Part shown: piece after piece, positions 53,082-61,725 of the stretch
Layout: every line of letters starts with the position of its first letter
Position numbering within the stretch: position 1 is the stretch's first letter
Origin: Arsenicicoccus bolidensis DSM 15745
Lineage (GTDB): Bacteria; Actinomycetota; Actinomycetes; Actinomycetales; Dermatophilaceae
Assembly: GCF_000426385.1 (NCBI RefSeq)
Contig: NZ_AUFG01000013.1
Coordinates: 32,165 to 96,164 of the forward strand
DNA: 64,000 nt
Direction: 5' to 3'
Made by a program: the position numbers and the translations under genes
The notes under the pieces: model-generated
Seen by the model: the letters and a program-made list of their open reading frames with translations, nothing else
What the model was told of the DNA's origin: nothing
Database searches by the model: none

Positions 53082-54101
53082 TCAGCGGTCGAGGGCGCTC
53101 GCGGCCATCTCGGCGAGGTGCTCGATGGTCTCGATGCCGTGCTGCTGGCTGCTGACCTCGCAGCTCACGGCCGCGAGGAGCACCTCGTGGCCAGCGGCGG
53201 TCTGCGCGCGTCCGGCCGACGTGACCACCCAGCCGTCGGACCGGGGGAGCCAGCCGTTCTTGACCTGGGCCTCGTGCTGCGGGTTGGCGGCCGAGACACC
53301 CCAGTCCTGCCCGTCGGCGACCCGGCCCATCAGGCCCAGCGCGTAGTCCCGGCTCGCCTGGTCCAGCGGGCCGTCGTCGCGGACGAGGTTGCGCAGCAGG
53401 CGCACCTGGTCGGCGGCGGTGGTGGTGGTCAGACCCCAGCGGTAGGAGGTGCCCGGCTCGGTCTCGGTCATCCCGAACCTGCGGTTGGCCGCCCGCACGC
53501 CCTCGTGCTGCCCGATCCGTCCCCACAGCGTGGTGGTGGCGTTGTTGTCGCTGTTGATGATCATGGAGGACGTCAGCGCCCGGTCGGAGCTGCTGAGGGG
53601 CTTGCCCGCGTCCTGCCGCTGCAGCAGCAGGGTGAGCAGCACGTCGAGCTTGACCATGCTGGCCGTCTCGCACCGCTGCCCGGCGTTGTGCTGCACCTGC
53701 CGACCGTCGGTCAGGTCGACGGCGAACACACCGACGTGACCTTTGCGGCCCTTGAGGTAGGCCGCGGCGGCCGCGTCGAACCCGGCCTCGGTGACGCCGG
53801 CCGCCGGTGCGGGGGTGGACGCCGGCGCCGAGGTCGGGGCCGCCGAGCTCGTCGTGCCGGCCGCTGGCGGGGTGGTCGACGTCGCGCTGGTCGACGGCGA
53901 GACGGCGGTGGTCGGCGACCCGGCCGTCGTGGACGCGCTCGCGGGGCGCTCGTCGTCGGTCGGGGCGATGACGGTGTGGGTGACGGCGGGGGCCGTGACG
54001 GTCGTGGTCGCTGATGCGGCAGCGCCGGACCCGCCGCACCCGCTCAGCCCGGAGGCGGCGAGGCCGAGGGCCAGGACGAGGGGGGAGATTCGGTGCGGCA
54101 C
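53082..54101 (-). CDS. Class A beta-lactamase-fold lipoprotein
   Basis: 339-residue exported serine hydrolase. The signal peptide ends LSGC, with C22 as the lipidated cysteine. A Thr/Ser/Pro-rich linker covers 25-100. The beta-lactamase class A motifs are present: SMVK (Ser148, Lys151) and SDN (184-186). The third motif reads KNG near residue 280 in place of the usual KTG or KSG. The omega loop with its catalytic Glu is not obvious to me. It may hydrolyse beta-lactam or act as a PBP-like peptidase. Convergent with guaA; 15-base array between. Confidence 0.83.
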   Translation of the reverse strand: MPHRISPLVLALGLAASGLSGCGGSGAAASATTTVTAPAVTHTVIAPTDDERPASASTTAGSPTTAVSPSTSATSTTPPAAGTTSSAAPTSAPASTPAPAAGVTEAGFDAAAAAYLKGRKGHVGVFAVDLTDGRQVQHNAGQRCETASMVKLDVLLTLLLQRQDAGKPLSSSDRALTSSMIINSDNNATTTLWGRIGQHEGVRAANRRFGMTETEPGTSYRWGLTTTTAADQVRLLRNLVRDDGPLDQASRDYALGLMGRVADGQDWGVSAANPQHEAQVKNGWLPRSDGWVVTSAGRAQTAAGHEVLLAAVSCEVSSQQHGIETIEHLAEMAASALDR

Positions 54102-54166
54102 CCGCTCATTGTCGGTGAATCCGGGACCAGTCCCCTCATTGCGCCCGCGTGTCGGGGTGTCCGGGG

Positions 54167-55420
54167 TCAGTGGGCGTGCGCCCGCATCTGGGCGGCGGCG
54201 GGCGCCTCGGAGAGCAGCGCGTCCTCCGCGGTCACCGACGCCGGGAGGTAGGCGCAGGTGGGGTCCGAGGCCAACGGGTCACCGGTGACGGCATACGCGT
54301 GGGAGCGCGACCCGCCGCACACCTCGCGGAACTCGCACACCCCGCACTTGCCGACGAACTGCTCCGGCGTCCGCAGCGACCGCATGATCGGCGACTCGCG
54401 ATAGATCTCGGGCAGCGGCGTCTCGCGGACGTTGCCGGCCCGGTGGGGGAGGAAGCCGGAGGGGTAGACCCAGCCCTGGTGGTCGATGAACACGAAGCCG
54501 CGGCCGGAGTTGACGTCGATCGGCGGACGGGCGGGCCGCTCGCGCACCTCGCGGTCGCCGAGCAGGACGGCCGTGGCCTCGGTGAGCTGGCGGTAGAGCT
54601 CGCCGCGCTCCTCGGCCGCCGAGCCGTCGTGCGCGGCCGTGAGCCGCTGCAGCACGACCCGGCGGTAGTGCGGCGCCTCGGTGGTCTTGATCGCGATGAA
54701 GCGGGACACGTCGACGAGCCAGTGCAGCACGTCCTCGACCTCGTCGGCCGTGAGGGTCTGCAGCTGCTGGCCGCGGCCCGTGGGGACGAGGAAGAACACG
54801 CTCCACAGCTTGGCACCGAGGTCGAGGACCGTGGTGAGCAGCCGCGGCAGCTCCAGCACGGTCGAGCGGGTGACGGTCGAGTTGATCTGCAGCCGGAAGC
54901 CCGCCTCGGTGACCAGCCGCGCCGAGTCCAGGGTGCGCTCGAAGGTCCCCTCGAAGCCGCGGAACGCGTCGTGCGTCGGGGCCTGCGCACCGTCGAGCGA
55001 GAGGGACACGGCCTTGCCGCCGGCGTCCCGCAGCTCGGCCAGCCGCTCGGTCGTCAGGTTGGGGGTGGCCGAGGGTGACAGGGCCATGGACAGGCCGAGG
55101 GAGGTGCCGTATGCCGTGAGCTCGGCCAGGTCAGGGCGCTCGAAGGGGTCGCCGCCGGTGAGCACGACGAGGGGGTGCGGCTTGGGGAAGGACGCGATCT
55201 GCTCGAGCAGGGCCTTGCCCTCGTCGAGGCTGAGCTCGAGGGGGTCCCGCCGGGTGATGGCGTCGGCGCGGCAGTGCAGGCACGCGAGCTGGCAGGCCCG
55301 GGTGACCTCCCAGATGGTGATGAACGGCTTGTCCGCGACGTCGTGCCGCTGGTGACGGACCGCCTTGGCGAGGTCGGGCGCGGCGCCGGGCGCCCCGGGG
55401 TGCCGCAGGTCGTGGCTCAT
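54167..55420 (-). CDS. Radical SAM/SPASM protein (TIGR04053-like)
   Basis: 417-residue protein. C43, C47 and C50 in ACQLACLHC make the [4Fe-4S]-AdoMet CxxxCxxC motif. The barrel then runs to about 290, and the C-terminal SPASM-like region has further cysteines in KCGVCEFREVCGG and DPTCAYLP that bind one or more extra clusters. Sequence resembles the TIGR04053 group, which neighbours heme genes. It starts at an ATG inside the coproporphyrinogen oxidase gene (4-base overlap), so it is translationally coupled to it. It may act in late heme modification or quality control; the substrate is unproven. Confidence 0.83.
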   Translation of the reverse strand: MSHDLRHPGAPGAAPDLAKAVRHQRHDVADKPFITIWEVTRACQLACLHCRADAITRRDPLELSLDEGKALLEQIASFPKPHPLVVLTGGDPFERPDLAELTAYGTSLGLSMALSPSATPNLTTERLAELRDAGGKAVSLSLDGAQAPTHDAFRGFEGTFERTLDSARLVTEAGFRLQINSTVTRSTVLELPRLLTTVLDLGAKLWSVFFLVPTGRGQQLQTLTADEVEDVLHWLVDVSRFIAIKTTEAPHYRRVVLQRLTAAHDGSAAEERGELYRQLTEATAVLLGDREVRERPARPPIDVNSGRGFVFIDHQGWVYPSGFLPHRAGNVRETPLPEIYRESPIMRSLRTPEQFVGKCGVCEFREVCGGSRSHAYAVTGDPLASDPTCAYLPASVTAEDALLSEAPAAAQMRAHAH

Positions 55421-56865
55421 CGCGTGGGCCTTTCGGTGAGGGTGGTGACGGCCTGCAGGGCGGAGGTGACGCAGCCGCTGATGCCGGCCCCGTCGTGGGA
55501 GGCGCCGGCGACGACGACGCCCGGCAGGTCGCGCTGCAGGGCCGCGCGGGCCGCGGTCAGCCGCTCCTGGTGACCGACGACGAGCTGGGGCGCGGTGTCG
55601 AGCCAGCGGTGCACCCGCGTCTCGACGGGCCGGGCGCCGAGCCCGGTGAGCTCGCCCAGGTCGGCCAGGAGCAGGTCGACCAGCTCGGCGTCGCTGTGGT
55701 CGTCGACGATGGTGGAGCCGTCGCGGCCGGCGGAGAGGCGCACGAGCGTGGTGTCGCCCCCGGCCAGCTGGGGCCACTTGGAGGACAGGAAGGTCGCGGC
55801 CTTGAGCCGGCGGCCGAGCCGGCTCGGGATCATGATGCCGGTGCCCTCGGCGATGGGGCGGCACCGCTGCGCCTCGGCGGCGGGCAGCGCCACGAGGACC
55901 GACGCCAGCGACGCGGAGCGGACCTGCGCCAGGGGCGCCGCGGCGTCGGGGGAGGCGCCGGCCAGGAGGCGGGACGCGACGGCGGCGTTGACCGCGAGCA
56001 CGACGGCGTCGGCGTGGTGGTCCTCGCCGGAGACGGTGGTCACGGCATACGACCCCTGCTCGGTCCGGCGCAGGGAGGCGACGGGCGAGGAGAGGCGCAC
56101 GTCGACGTCGACGCCATCCAGGAGGTGATCGGTGAGGGTGGACAGGCCCTGCGGCCAGGTCGCGAACATCGACGGCGCCACGCTCGGCCCGGCCTTGCGC
56201 GTGCGGACCGACAGGGTGAGGGAGCGGCCGTCGCGCGCGACCGCCGCGAGCATCGGCGAGGCTGCCCGCAGCGACAGCTGGTCGATGTCGCCGGAGTGCA
56301 GCCCGCCGAGCATCGGGTCGACGAAGGAGTCGGCGATCTCGTCGCCGAACCGCTCGCGGACGAAGCGCCCGACCGAGACGTCGCCCTCGACGCGGTGGCG
56401 GCGGGCCACGAGCGGCTCGAGGGCGGCGCGCGCGAGACCCTGCACCGAGACGATCCCGGAGCGGACCACGGGCATCAGCTGGGTGGGGCCGGTCGGGCCG
56501 ACACCCTGGGGGAGGCGGCGCAGACCCTTGCGGGTGGCGAGCCAGGTGGCGCCGGGGTTGGACCGGATCATCGTGGCCTCGAGCCCCAGCTCGCGCACGA
56601 GGGCGGTCACCGCGGGGGACGCCAGGTGGACCGCCTCGGCGCCGAGCTCGCAGCGACGGCCGGCGAAGTCCACGGAGCGGACCTGCCCGCCGAGCCGGTC
56701 GCCGGCCTCGAGCACCGTCACCCGGGAGCCGGCCTGGGCGAGGCGCCGCGCCGCGAGGAGGCCGGTGACGCCACCGCCCACCACCAGGGCACGAGCGGGG
56801 ACGCTGCCCGTGGGGGCGGTGCCCTCGGCGTCGTCGGTGGGGAGGGCGGTGCTGGCGTCGGGCAT
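55417..56865 (-). CDS. cgoX: Coproporphyrinogen III oxidase (CgoX/HemY-type)
   Basis: 482-residue FAD protein. The FAD-binding Rossmann motif LVVGGGVTGLLAARRLAQAGSRVTVLEAGDRLGG lies near residue 27. The family segment RRCELGAEAVHLASPAV follows and the C-terminal VAGASHDGAGISGCVTSAL motif is at the end. In actinobacteria this oxidase converts coproporphyrinogen III to coproporphyrin III in the CgoX/CpfC/ChdC pathway. The first 25 residues precede the fold and may reflect an internal start. It heads a small unit with the radical SAM gene. ChdC and CpfC are not in view. Confidence 0.9.
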   Translation of the reverse strand: MPDASTALPTDDAEGTAPTGSVPARALVVGGGVTGLLAARRLAQAGSRVTVLEAGDRLGGQVRSVDFAGRRCELGAEAVHLASPAVTALVRELGLEATMIRSNPGATWLATRKGLRRLPQGVGPTGPTQLMPVVRSGIVSVQGLARAALEPLVARRHRVEGDVSVGRFVRERFGDEIADSFVDPMLGGLHSGDIDQLSLRAASPMLAAVARDGRSLTLSVRTRKAGPSVAPSMFATWPQGLSTLTDHLLDGVDVDVRLSSPVASLRRTEQGSYAVTTVSGEDHHADAVVLAVNAAVASRLLAGASPDAAAPLAQVRSASLASVLVALPAAEAQRCRPIAEGTGIMIPSRLGRRLKAATFLSSKWPQLAGGDTTLVRLSAGRDGSTIVDDHSDAELVDLLLADLGELTGLGARPVETRVHRWLDTAPQLVVGHQERLTAARAALQRDLPGVVVAGASHDGAGISGCVTSALQAVTTLTERPTR

Positions 56866-56921
56866 GAGCCCAACCCTAACGAGGGCCGCTCCGGGACGAT
56901 GCAGCGGGGTGGTGTTTGTCC

Positions 56922-56969
56922 CGACATACGTCGTGTTTTTTCATCCCGGGGCAAGATGGACGTATGTCG
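56922..56969. promoter_or_regulatory. Inverted repeat spanning the PAP2-like gene start
   Basis: CGACATACGTC (56922-56932) and its exact complement GACGTATGTCG (56959-56969) are 26 bases apart; the right arm contains the ATG of the PAP2-like gene. Each arm is part of the CGACATAC/GTATGTCG relative of the recurrent CGGCATACG motif. A CAAGAT box (56952-56957) lies 6 bases before the ATG, so the transcript may be leaderless and the operator may cover the polymerase site. Confidence 0.45.
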
Positions 56970-57905
56970 TCGACCGAGACCGCGCCCACCGCGCCGCCCG
57001 TGACCCAGCTCCACGGGCACGCGCGCCGCTGGGCGCTCGCCGTGGCCGCCGCCGGACTCCTCGTGCTGGTCATCACCATCGCCTGGAACGTCTTCGCCCC
57101 CTGGGGTCAGCGGCTCGACACCCGCGCGTTCGGGTCGATCGCGATCACCGACACCTTCCGCTACCAGCACATCGGGACCGTCCTGGCCGCCGTCGAGGTG
57201 CGCACCCTCGCCGCGGCGTTCGCGATCTGCGTGGTGCTCGCGGTGTGGCGGCGCAGGTTCGACCTGGCGCTCGGGGCGCTCGTGGTGGTGGTGGGCGCCA
57301 ACCTCACGGCCTACCTCACCCGCACCTACCTGATCCACCGCCCGGACTACGGCCTCGACCACCTCGGACCGGTCAACTCCGCGCCGAGCGGGCACGCCGT
57401 CGCGTCCTGCTCGATCGCGATCGCGATCGTCCTCGTGACGCCGATGACGATCCGCCTGTGGGTGACCTTCTTCGCCGCGCTGTGGGCGAGCTGGGCCGCC
57501 CTCGGCGTCGTGGTCGTCCGCATGAACCGGCCCGGCGACGTGATCGCCGCGATCGCCCTCGTCGCCCTCTGGACGGGCATCGGGGTCGGGGTCGCGGCGC
57601 TGGTCGCCGGTCGTCCCCAGCAGCGACGGATGCTGCGGGACTTCCGCACGCAGGTCCGTGGCCTCGGGTGGCAGCGGACCCGTGAGCCCCGGGTCTCCAA
57701 CGCTCCCTACGGCCTGACGCTGCTGGTCCTGTCCGGCCTGTCGGCCGTCGTGGTGATGGGGGTGCTGCTCGTGTCGTGGGGCGTCGGCGTCCTGTCCAAC
57801 CCGCTCGGGCTCGTCCTCGGCATCGGCTCGCTGCTGCTGATCGGCGGGCTCGTGGGCGGCCTCGTCGGGGCAACCTCGCGGGCCGTGGAGAAGTACCTGC
57901 GCTGA
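56964..57905 (+). CDS. PAP2-like membrane protein
   Basis: 313-residue polytopic protein of the PAP2 acid phosphatase/lipid phosphatase superfamily. It has about six hydrophobic segments in the first 210 residues and two more at the end. R126-P127 and P141-S-G-H144 correspond to the first two phosphatase motifs. The third motif, where the nucleophile histidine is expected, reads RMNRPGDV with Asn at 188 in place of His, although D192 is kept. So the catalytic histidine seems absent. It may be an inactive relative or use another mechanism. ATG at 56964. Confidence 0.72.
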   Translation: MSSTETAPTAPPVTQLHGHARRWALAVAAAGLLVLVITIAWNVFAPWGQRLDTRAFGSIAITDTFRYQHIGTVLAAVEVRTLAAAFAICVVLAVWRRRFDLALGALVVVVGANLTAYLTRTYLIHRPDYGLDHLGPVNSAPSGHAVASCSIAIAIVLVTPMTIRLWVTFFAALWASWAALGVVVVRMNRPGDVIAAIALVALWTGIGVGVAALVAGRPQQRRMLRDFRTQVRGLGWQRTREPRVSNAPYGLTLLVLSGLSAVVVMGVLLVSWGVGVLSNPLGLVLGIGSLLLIGGLVGGLVGATSRAVEKYLR

Positions 57906-57956
57906 GGGTCCCGCGCCGCCGGCAGGCTCGCCCTGCTGCCGGGACGACCACTCCGC

Positions 57957-58008
57957 CCGTATGCCGCGCGCCCGGCCTCTCGCGAGGGACCGGGCGCGCG
58001 GCATACGG
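57957..58008. terminator. Bidirectional terminator built from paired CGGCATACG motifs
   Basis: A perfect 19-base stem (57957-57975 and 57990-58008) with a 14-base loop that can fold further. The left arm contains CGTATGCCG (57958-57966) and the right arm its complement CGGCATACG (57999-58007). It lies between two convergent genes. No T-tract. The best terminator in the window. Confidence 0.88.
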
Positions 58009-58027
58009 CGTCATCACTGTCGACGGG

Positions 58028-60763
58028 TCAGCGGGCCGGACCGTTCTTGGGCCGGACCGTGAGGGCCACGCTCGCCGGGTAGGTCTGGCGACCGGTCAGC
58101 GTCAGCGTGTGCGCGCCGACCGCCGTGCTGGTGGGCACGGTCCAGCGCAGCGTGCCGGCGCCGGTGGCGTCGACCGTGACCGTGCCGACGACGGCGCCGT
58201 CCAGGCGGACCGTGACGACGTCGCCGGGCTTCCAGCCGGCCAGGGTGAGCGTGAGCTTCTGGCCCGGCTTGCGGACGCTCTCGTCGACCGTGACCGTGCC
58301 GGGCTGGTAGAGGTGCAGCGCCGGGCGGACCCGGACGACCTGGGGGTCGTGGTCGGAGGTCTGCACCGCGAACTCGCTGTTGATGTGCGCGACCTGCAGC
58401 GAGGTCGAGCCCTTGAGGTTGGCCGAGACGAGGACGTGGTCCAGGGTCTGGCTGATCCCGTTGAACACGTAGGAGTAGCGCTCGTTCTCGGGAAGCGTCC
58501 ACATCGTGTCGTGCAGCAGCGCGCCGTCCGCGGTCAGGACCTTCATCGGGGCCGAGAACTGGTAGTCGTTGAAGTCGCCGCCGAGGATGACGTTGGCCTG
58601 CGGGTCCACGGCCTTGACCTGCTCGACGAAGGCCCGCAACGACTGCGCCTGCTGCGTGCGCTGCACCTCCGAGGCGCGGTTGGGCGGCTGGAAGCGCCCG
58701 TCGGCCGAGTCGTCGCCACCCTTGGAGTTGAAGTGGTTGGCCACGACGATCACCTTGCGGCCGCGGTAGACGAACTCACCGGCCAGCGGCTTGCGGGAGG
58801 CGTTCCACGCCGGGTTGGTGGGGTCGACTCGGCCGGGGCTCGCCGACAGCGCGGGGGTGTCCTCCAGGCCGGGGGTCGTGTCCTTGGTGACCGTGGTCGC
58901 GCTGGTCGCGGTGCCGCCCGCGCGCTCGACGAATGTCACCCGCTCGGGGTTGTAGAGCAGGCCCACGCGGATGTTGCCGCCGGGCTGCCCGCCGTCGCGA
59001 CCGTCCTCGGGGTCGATGACCGCGGCCTTGTATGCCGGACCGCCCGCCGCCCGGATCGCCGCGATGAGCTTGGCCTCGGTGGTGTCGGAGGAGGTGGTGC
59101 CGTCGTTGGTGGCACCGCTGTCGTCCTGGATCTCCTCGACCGTGATGACGTCGGGGGACCGCAGGTTGGTGACGACGGCCTGGCCGAGCGCGGCGTACTT
59201 GGCGTCGGGGTCGGTGGGCTTGAGGTTCTCGACGTTGAAGGTCGCGACGGTGAGCTGGTCGTCGGCGGCGGGGGCCACGACGGTGCGCTGCAGGCCGTTG
59301 TCGGTGTGGGTGCCGAGGCGGGTCGCGGCGATGGTGTAGCCGCCATACGTGGACCAGTCGACCGGGCCGGTGGTGGCGCCCTGCAGGGTGTCGCCCACGT
59401 TGGCCGCCGGGACCTTGCCGTCGACCGGCATGACGAGCATGCGGCCCGTGGGGGTGCGGTCGTAGTCCGCGATGTAGGTGCCGCCGCGCGGGGTGCGCAG
59501 CTCGTCCGGCTTGGTCTGGACGTAGATCTCGCCGTACTGCGGCTGACCGGGGCCGACGACGCGGGCGTCGCCGACGGTGACGAGCTCCCCCTCGTGGGAC
59601 TCGTACCACTCGATGGCGGAGCGCCGGGGGTCCAGGGTGAGGTCCTCGACGTTGCCGGTCGGGGGCTTCGGGGCGTAGGTGTCGGGCATGTCCGCGGGCA
59701 GGGTGAGGGCCTGGGGGAGGGCGTTGCCGCTGGAGAGGACGTTGACGACCGGCTTGGTGATCTCGGTCATCGACAGGTTGGGGGTGGTGGCGACCGTCTC
59801 GCCGCTGGACAGGGGGTAGTAGTCGGTGACCTGCCCGCTGACGAGGACCGCGTCGCCCTCCTTGACGGTGATGGGCGCCGAGGCGGTGTAGACGAAGACG
59901 CCGGTGGAGGCGTTGGCCTTGGCCGGGTCCTTGGTGGGCTGCTGGATCCAGAAGCCCTTGGCGCGGCCCGCGGCGCGCACGCCCGTGACGATGCCGGGGA
60001 CGTTGGTGACCGCCTGGCCCTTGAGCGGGGAGATGAAACCGGGGCCCTGGATGTCCTGGATGGTCGTGCTGCCCGGGGTCGGCGTGGGAGTCGGGGTGGG
60101 GGTGGGCGTGGGCGTCGGGTCGCTGGGGCCGGTGCCGACGGTGACCGCGGCCGGCGTGGGCGCGCCCGCGGTGTAGTCCTTGCTGTTGTCCCACCCGCTC
60201 GTCGGCGCGGGCAGGGCGCGGCTGATCGAGGTGGCGTTGGTGGTGGCCGGTGCGGCCGCCACGACGAAGTCCGTGGCCGTGCCCCAGCCGATGTAGTCCA
60301 CCACGCCGGCGGCCGCGTCGCAGTCGGCGCCGCAGGCGAGCGCGGTGGACGAGCTGACGAGCGCGATGCGACCCGCGGTGCCGGACATCGCGATGGTGCC
60401 CTGCGCGTCGATGCGGGGCAGGGCGGGAGCGGCGGTGTTGGCGCCCGAGGCCTCCGCCACGACATACGTGGCCTTGGGGGCGATGGTGCCGGTCAGGGCC
60501 GTCCGCTGCCAGGAGGTGCCGGCGGCGGAGGCGTACTGCACGGACCAGCCGTCGAGCGAGACGGGCTGGTCGGAGGAGTTGTAGAGCTCGACGAAGTCGG
60601 TGCGGTAGGGGGCACCGGCGTTGCCGCCGCCCCCGAAGACCTCGGAGATCACGACGGGGCTGGCGGTGTCGACGGCGTTGGCGACGACGGGCACGGCGGC
60701 AGCTGTGGTCGCCAGCAGGGCGACGGCACTGAGGCGGCTCACGGCGCGCAGGTGGATGCGCAT
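58028..60763 (-). CDS. Secreted ExeM/NucH-type nuclease
   Basis: 911-residue exported nuclease. The signal peptide covers about residues 1-30. It is followed by a lamin-tail (LTD) domain (about 35-200, SPVVISEVFGGGGNAGAPYRTDFVELYN), a Pro-Thr linker, an OB-fold-like region with DVITVEEIQDD, and an endonuclease/exonuclease/phosphatase domain with GGDFNDYQFSAP and TSDHDPQVV (catalytic Asp, Asn and His). An immunoglobulin-like C-terminal domain of about 80 residues ends it. It is likely to degrade extracellular DNA for phosphate or to turn over biofilm. ATG at 60763 opens the signal sequence. Confidence 0.88.
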   Translation of the reverse strand: MRIHLRAVSRLSAVALLATTAAAVPVVANAVDTASPVVISEVFGGGGNAGAPYRTDFVELYNSSDQPVSLDGWSVQYASAAGTSWQRTALTGTIAPKATYVVAEASGANTAAPALPRIDAQGTIAMSGTAGRIALVSSSTALACGADCDAAAGVVDYIGWGTATDFVVAAAPATTNATSISRALPAPTSGWDNSKDYTAGAPTPAAVTVGTGPSDPTPTPTPTPTPTPTPGSTTIQDIQGPGFISPLKGQAVTNVPGIVTGVRAAGRAKGFWIQQPTKDPAKANASTGVFVYTASAPITVKEGDAVLVSGQVTDYYPLSSGETVATTPNLSMTEITKPVVNVLSSGNALPQALTLPADMPDTYAPKPPTGNVEDLTLDPRRSAIEWYESHEGELVTVGDARVVGPGQPQYGEIYVQTKPDELRTPRGGTYIADYDRTPTGRMLVMPVDGKVPAANVGDTLQGATTGPVDWSTYGGYTIAATRLGTHTDNGLQRTVVAPAADDQLTVATFNVENLKPTDPDAKYAALGQAVVTNLRSPDVITVEEIQDDSGATNDGTTSSDTTEAKLIAAIRAAGGPAYKAAVIDPEDGRDGGQPGGNIRVGLLYNPERVTFVERAGGTATSATTVTKDTTPGLEDTPALSASPGRVDPTNPAWNASRKPLAGEFVYRGRKVIVVANHFNSKGGDDSADGRFQPPNRASEVQRTQQAQSLRAFVEQVKAVDPQANVILGGDFNDYQFSAPMKVLTADGALLHDTMWTLPENERYSYVFNGISQTLDHVLVSANLKGSTSLQVAHINSEFAVQTSDHDPQVVRVRPALHLYQPGTVTVDESVRKPGQKLTLTLAGWKPGDVVTVRLDGAVVGTVTVDATGAGTLRWTVPTSTAVGAHTLTLTGRQTYPASVALTVRPKNGPAR

Positions 60764-60925
60764 GATGGGGGCTCCTGGGCTGATGGGGGTGCGACGACGA
60801 CGTCGCCGGGGAGTGCTCGAACGGTAACCCCGCGTCACGGCGCGGTGGGGGATGGGCACGTGTCCACCCGGTGACCGGCCGGTGAGCAGTCGGCGTCGCT
60901 CGACCGCGCGCGACGCCCCAGCAGC

Positions 60926-60965
60926 GGGGAGGTTCGGTGTCGCTATGACGGCACCAAACCTCCCC
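60926..60965. terminator. Hairpin between the nuclease and DinB genes
   Basis: GGGGAGGTT (60926-60934) pairs with AACCTCCCC (60957-60965), with inner GGTG/CACC pairs across one mismatch. It sits 29 bases beyond the DinB stop on the minus strand, so it should end that transcript. The rest of this 230-base gap shows only the nuclease promoter region. Confidence 0.6.
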
Positions 60966-60993
60966 GGCGATGGGGGGGCCGGTGCGAGGGGCC

Positions 60994-61587
60994 TCACGCG
61001 CCGAAGGAGTCGGAGATCTCCCGCAGGCGGCGGTGCAGATCCGCCCAGTAGGCCGGGTCGGTGCTCATCAGGTTGTCGTTGTCGACGAGGTAGCCGGCCT
61101 CGCCGTCGATGGTCTCCCGCAGGATGTCGGCGTGCCCCGCGTGCCGGCTCACGTCGGTCGTGACGTGGCCCATGATCACGAGCAGCGTGACCTCGCGTCC
61201 GCCCTCGGCCCACCACGGCACGGAGCCCGGCGCGTCCAGCGGCAGCTCCCGGATCGTGGCGTCGGCGTGGGCCCGCACCCGGTCGTAGAACGCCAGCACC
61301 TCGGTGGCCGGGACGTCGCGGGGGACCCACATGTCGTCGTTGTCGGCATACGTCTCGTCCCAGGGGAGAGGCTCGGGCAGGGGCCGGCCGAAGGTCTCGC
61401 CGAAGTAGCCCGCCTCGACCCCCGACACGTGGCGCACGAGCCCGAGCAGATTGGTGCCGGTCGGCGTCATGGGACGGCGCAGGTCGCGCTCGCCGAGGCC
61501 GCGCAGCTTCATCAGCAGCGCGTCACGCTGCCGGTCGAGCTGGCGGTGCAGGCGGGACTTCGTGTCGTCGTGCCAGGTCTGGTCCAT
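60994..61587 (-). CDS. DinB-family (DUF664-like) protein
   Basis: 197-residue four-helix protein of the DinB superfamily. Histidines in LLGLVRHVSGVEAGYFGE (about 55), in MGHVTTDVSRHAGHADILRE (about 150, two or three His) form the family's metal site. The usual activity is thiol-dependent, perhaps mycothiol, but no substrate is known. ATG at 61587. Divergent from the murT-like gene with 138 bases between starts. A second DinB/MDMPI-like protein is at 6775, in another part of the window; the two are not close in sequence by eye. Confidence 0.8.
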   Translation of the reverse strand: MDQTWHDDTKSRLHRQLDRQRDALLMKLRGLGERDLRRPMTPTGTNLLGLVRHVSGVEAGYFGETFGRPLPEPLPWDETYADNDDMWVPRDVPATEVLAFYDRVRAHADATIRELPLDAPGSVPWWAEGGREVTLLVIMGHVTTDVSRHAGHADILRETIDGEAGYLVDNDNLMSTDPAYWADLHRRLREISDSFGA

Positions 61588-61712
61588 GGACCCACCCTGG
61601 CCGGGCCGGGGGCTGAGCGCCAGGGGGCAGGGACGTCGAGCGCCCACCGTGTCCACCTGGTTGCGCCGCCGCGCGGGGCCCGGCGCAGCCCTGACCGGCG
61701 CACCCGCGCGGG

Positions 61713-61718
61713 TAGGCT
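61713..61718 (+). promoter_or_regulatory. -10 box of murT-gatD (leaderless)
   Basis: TAGGCT, 7 bases before the GTG at 61726; identical to the guaA box. Confidence 0.5.
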
Positions 61719-61725
61719 GACGCGG

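Noticed and set aside
60061..60120. Pro-Thr repeat near the centre of the secreted nuclease
   Set aside because: An ordinary flexible linker between domains; not a separate element.
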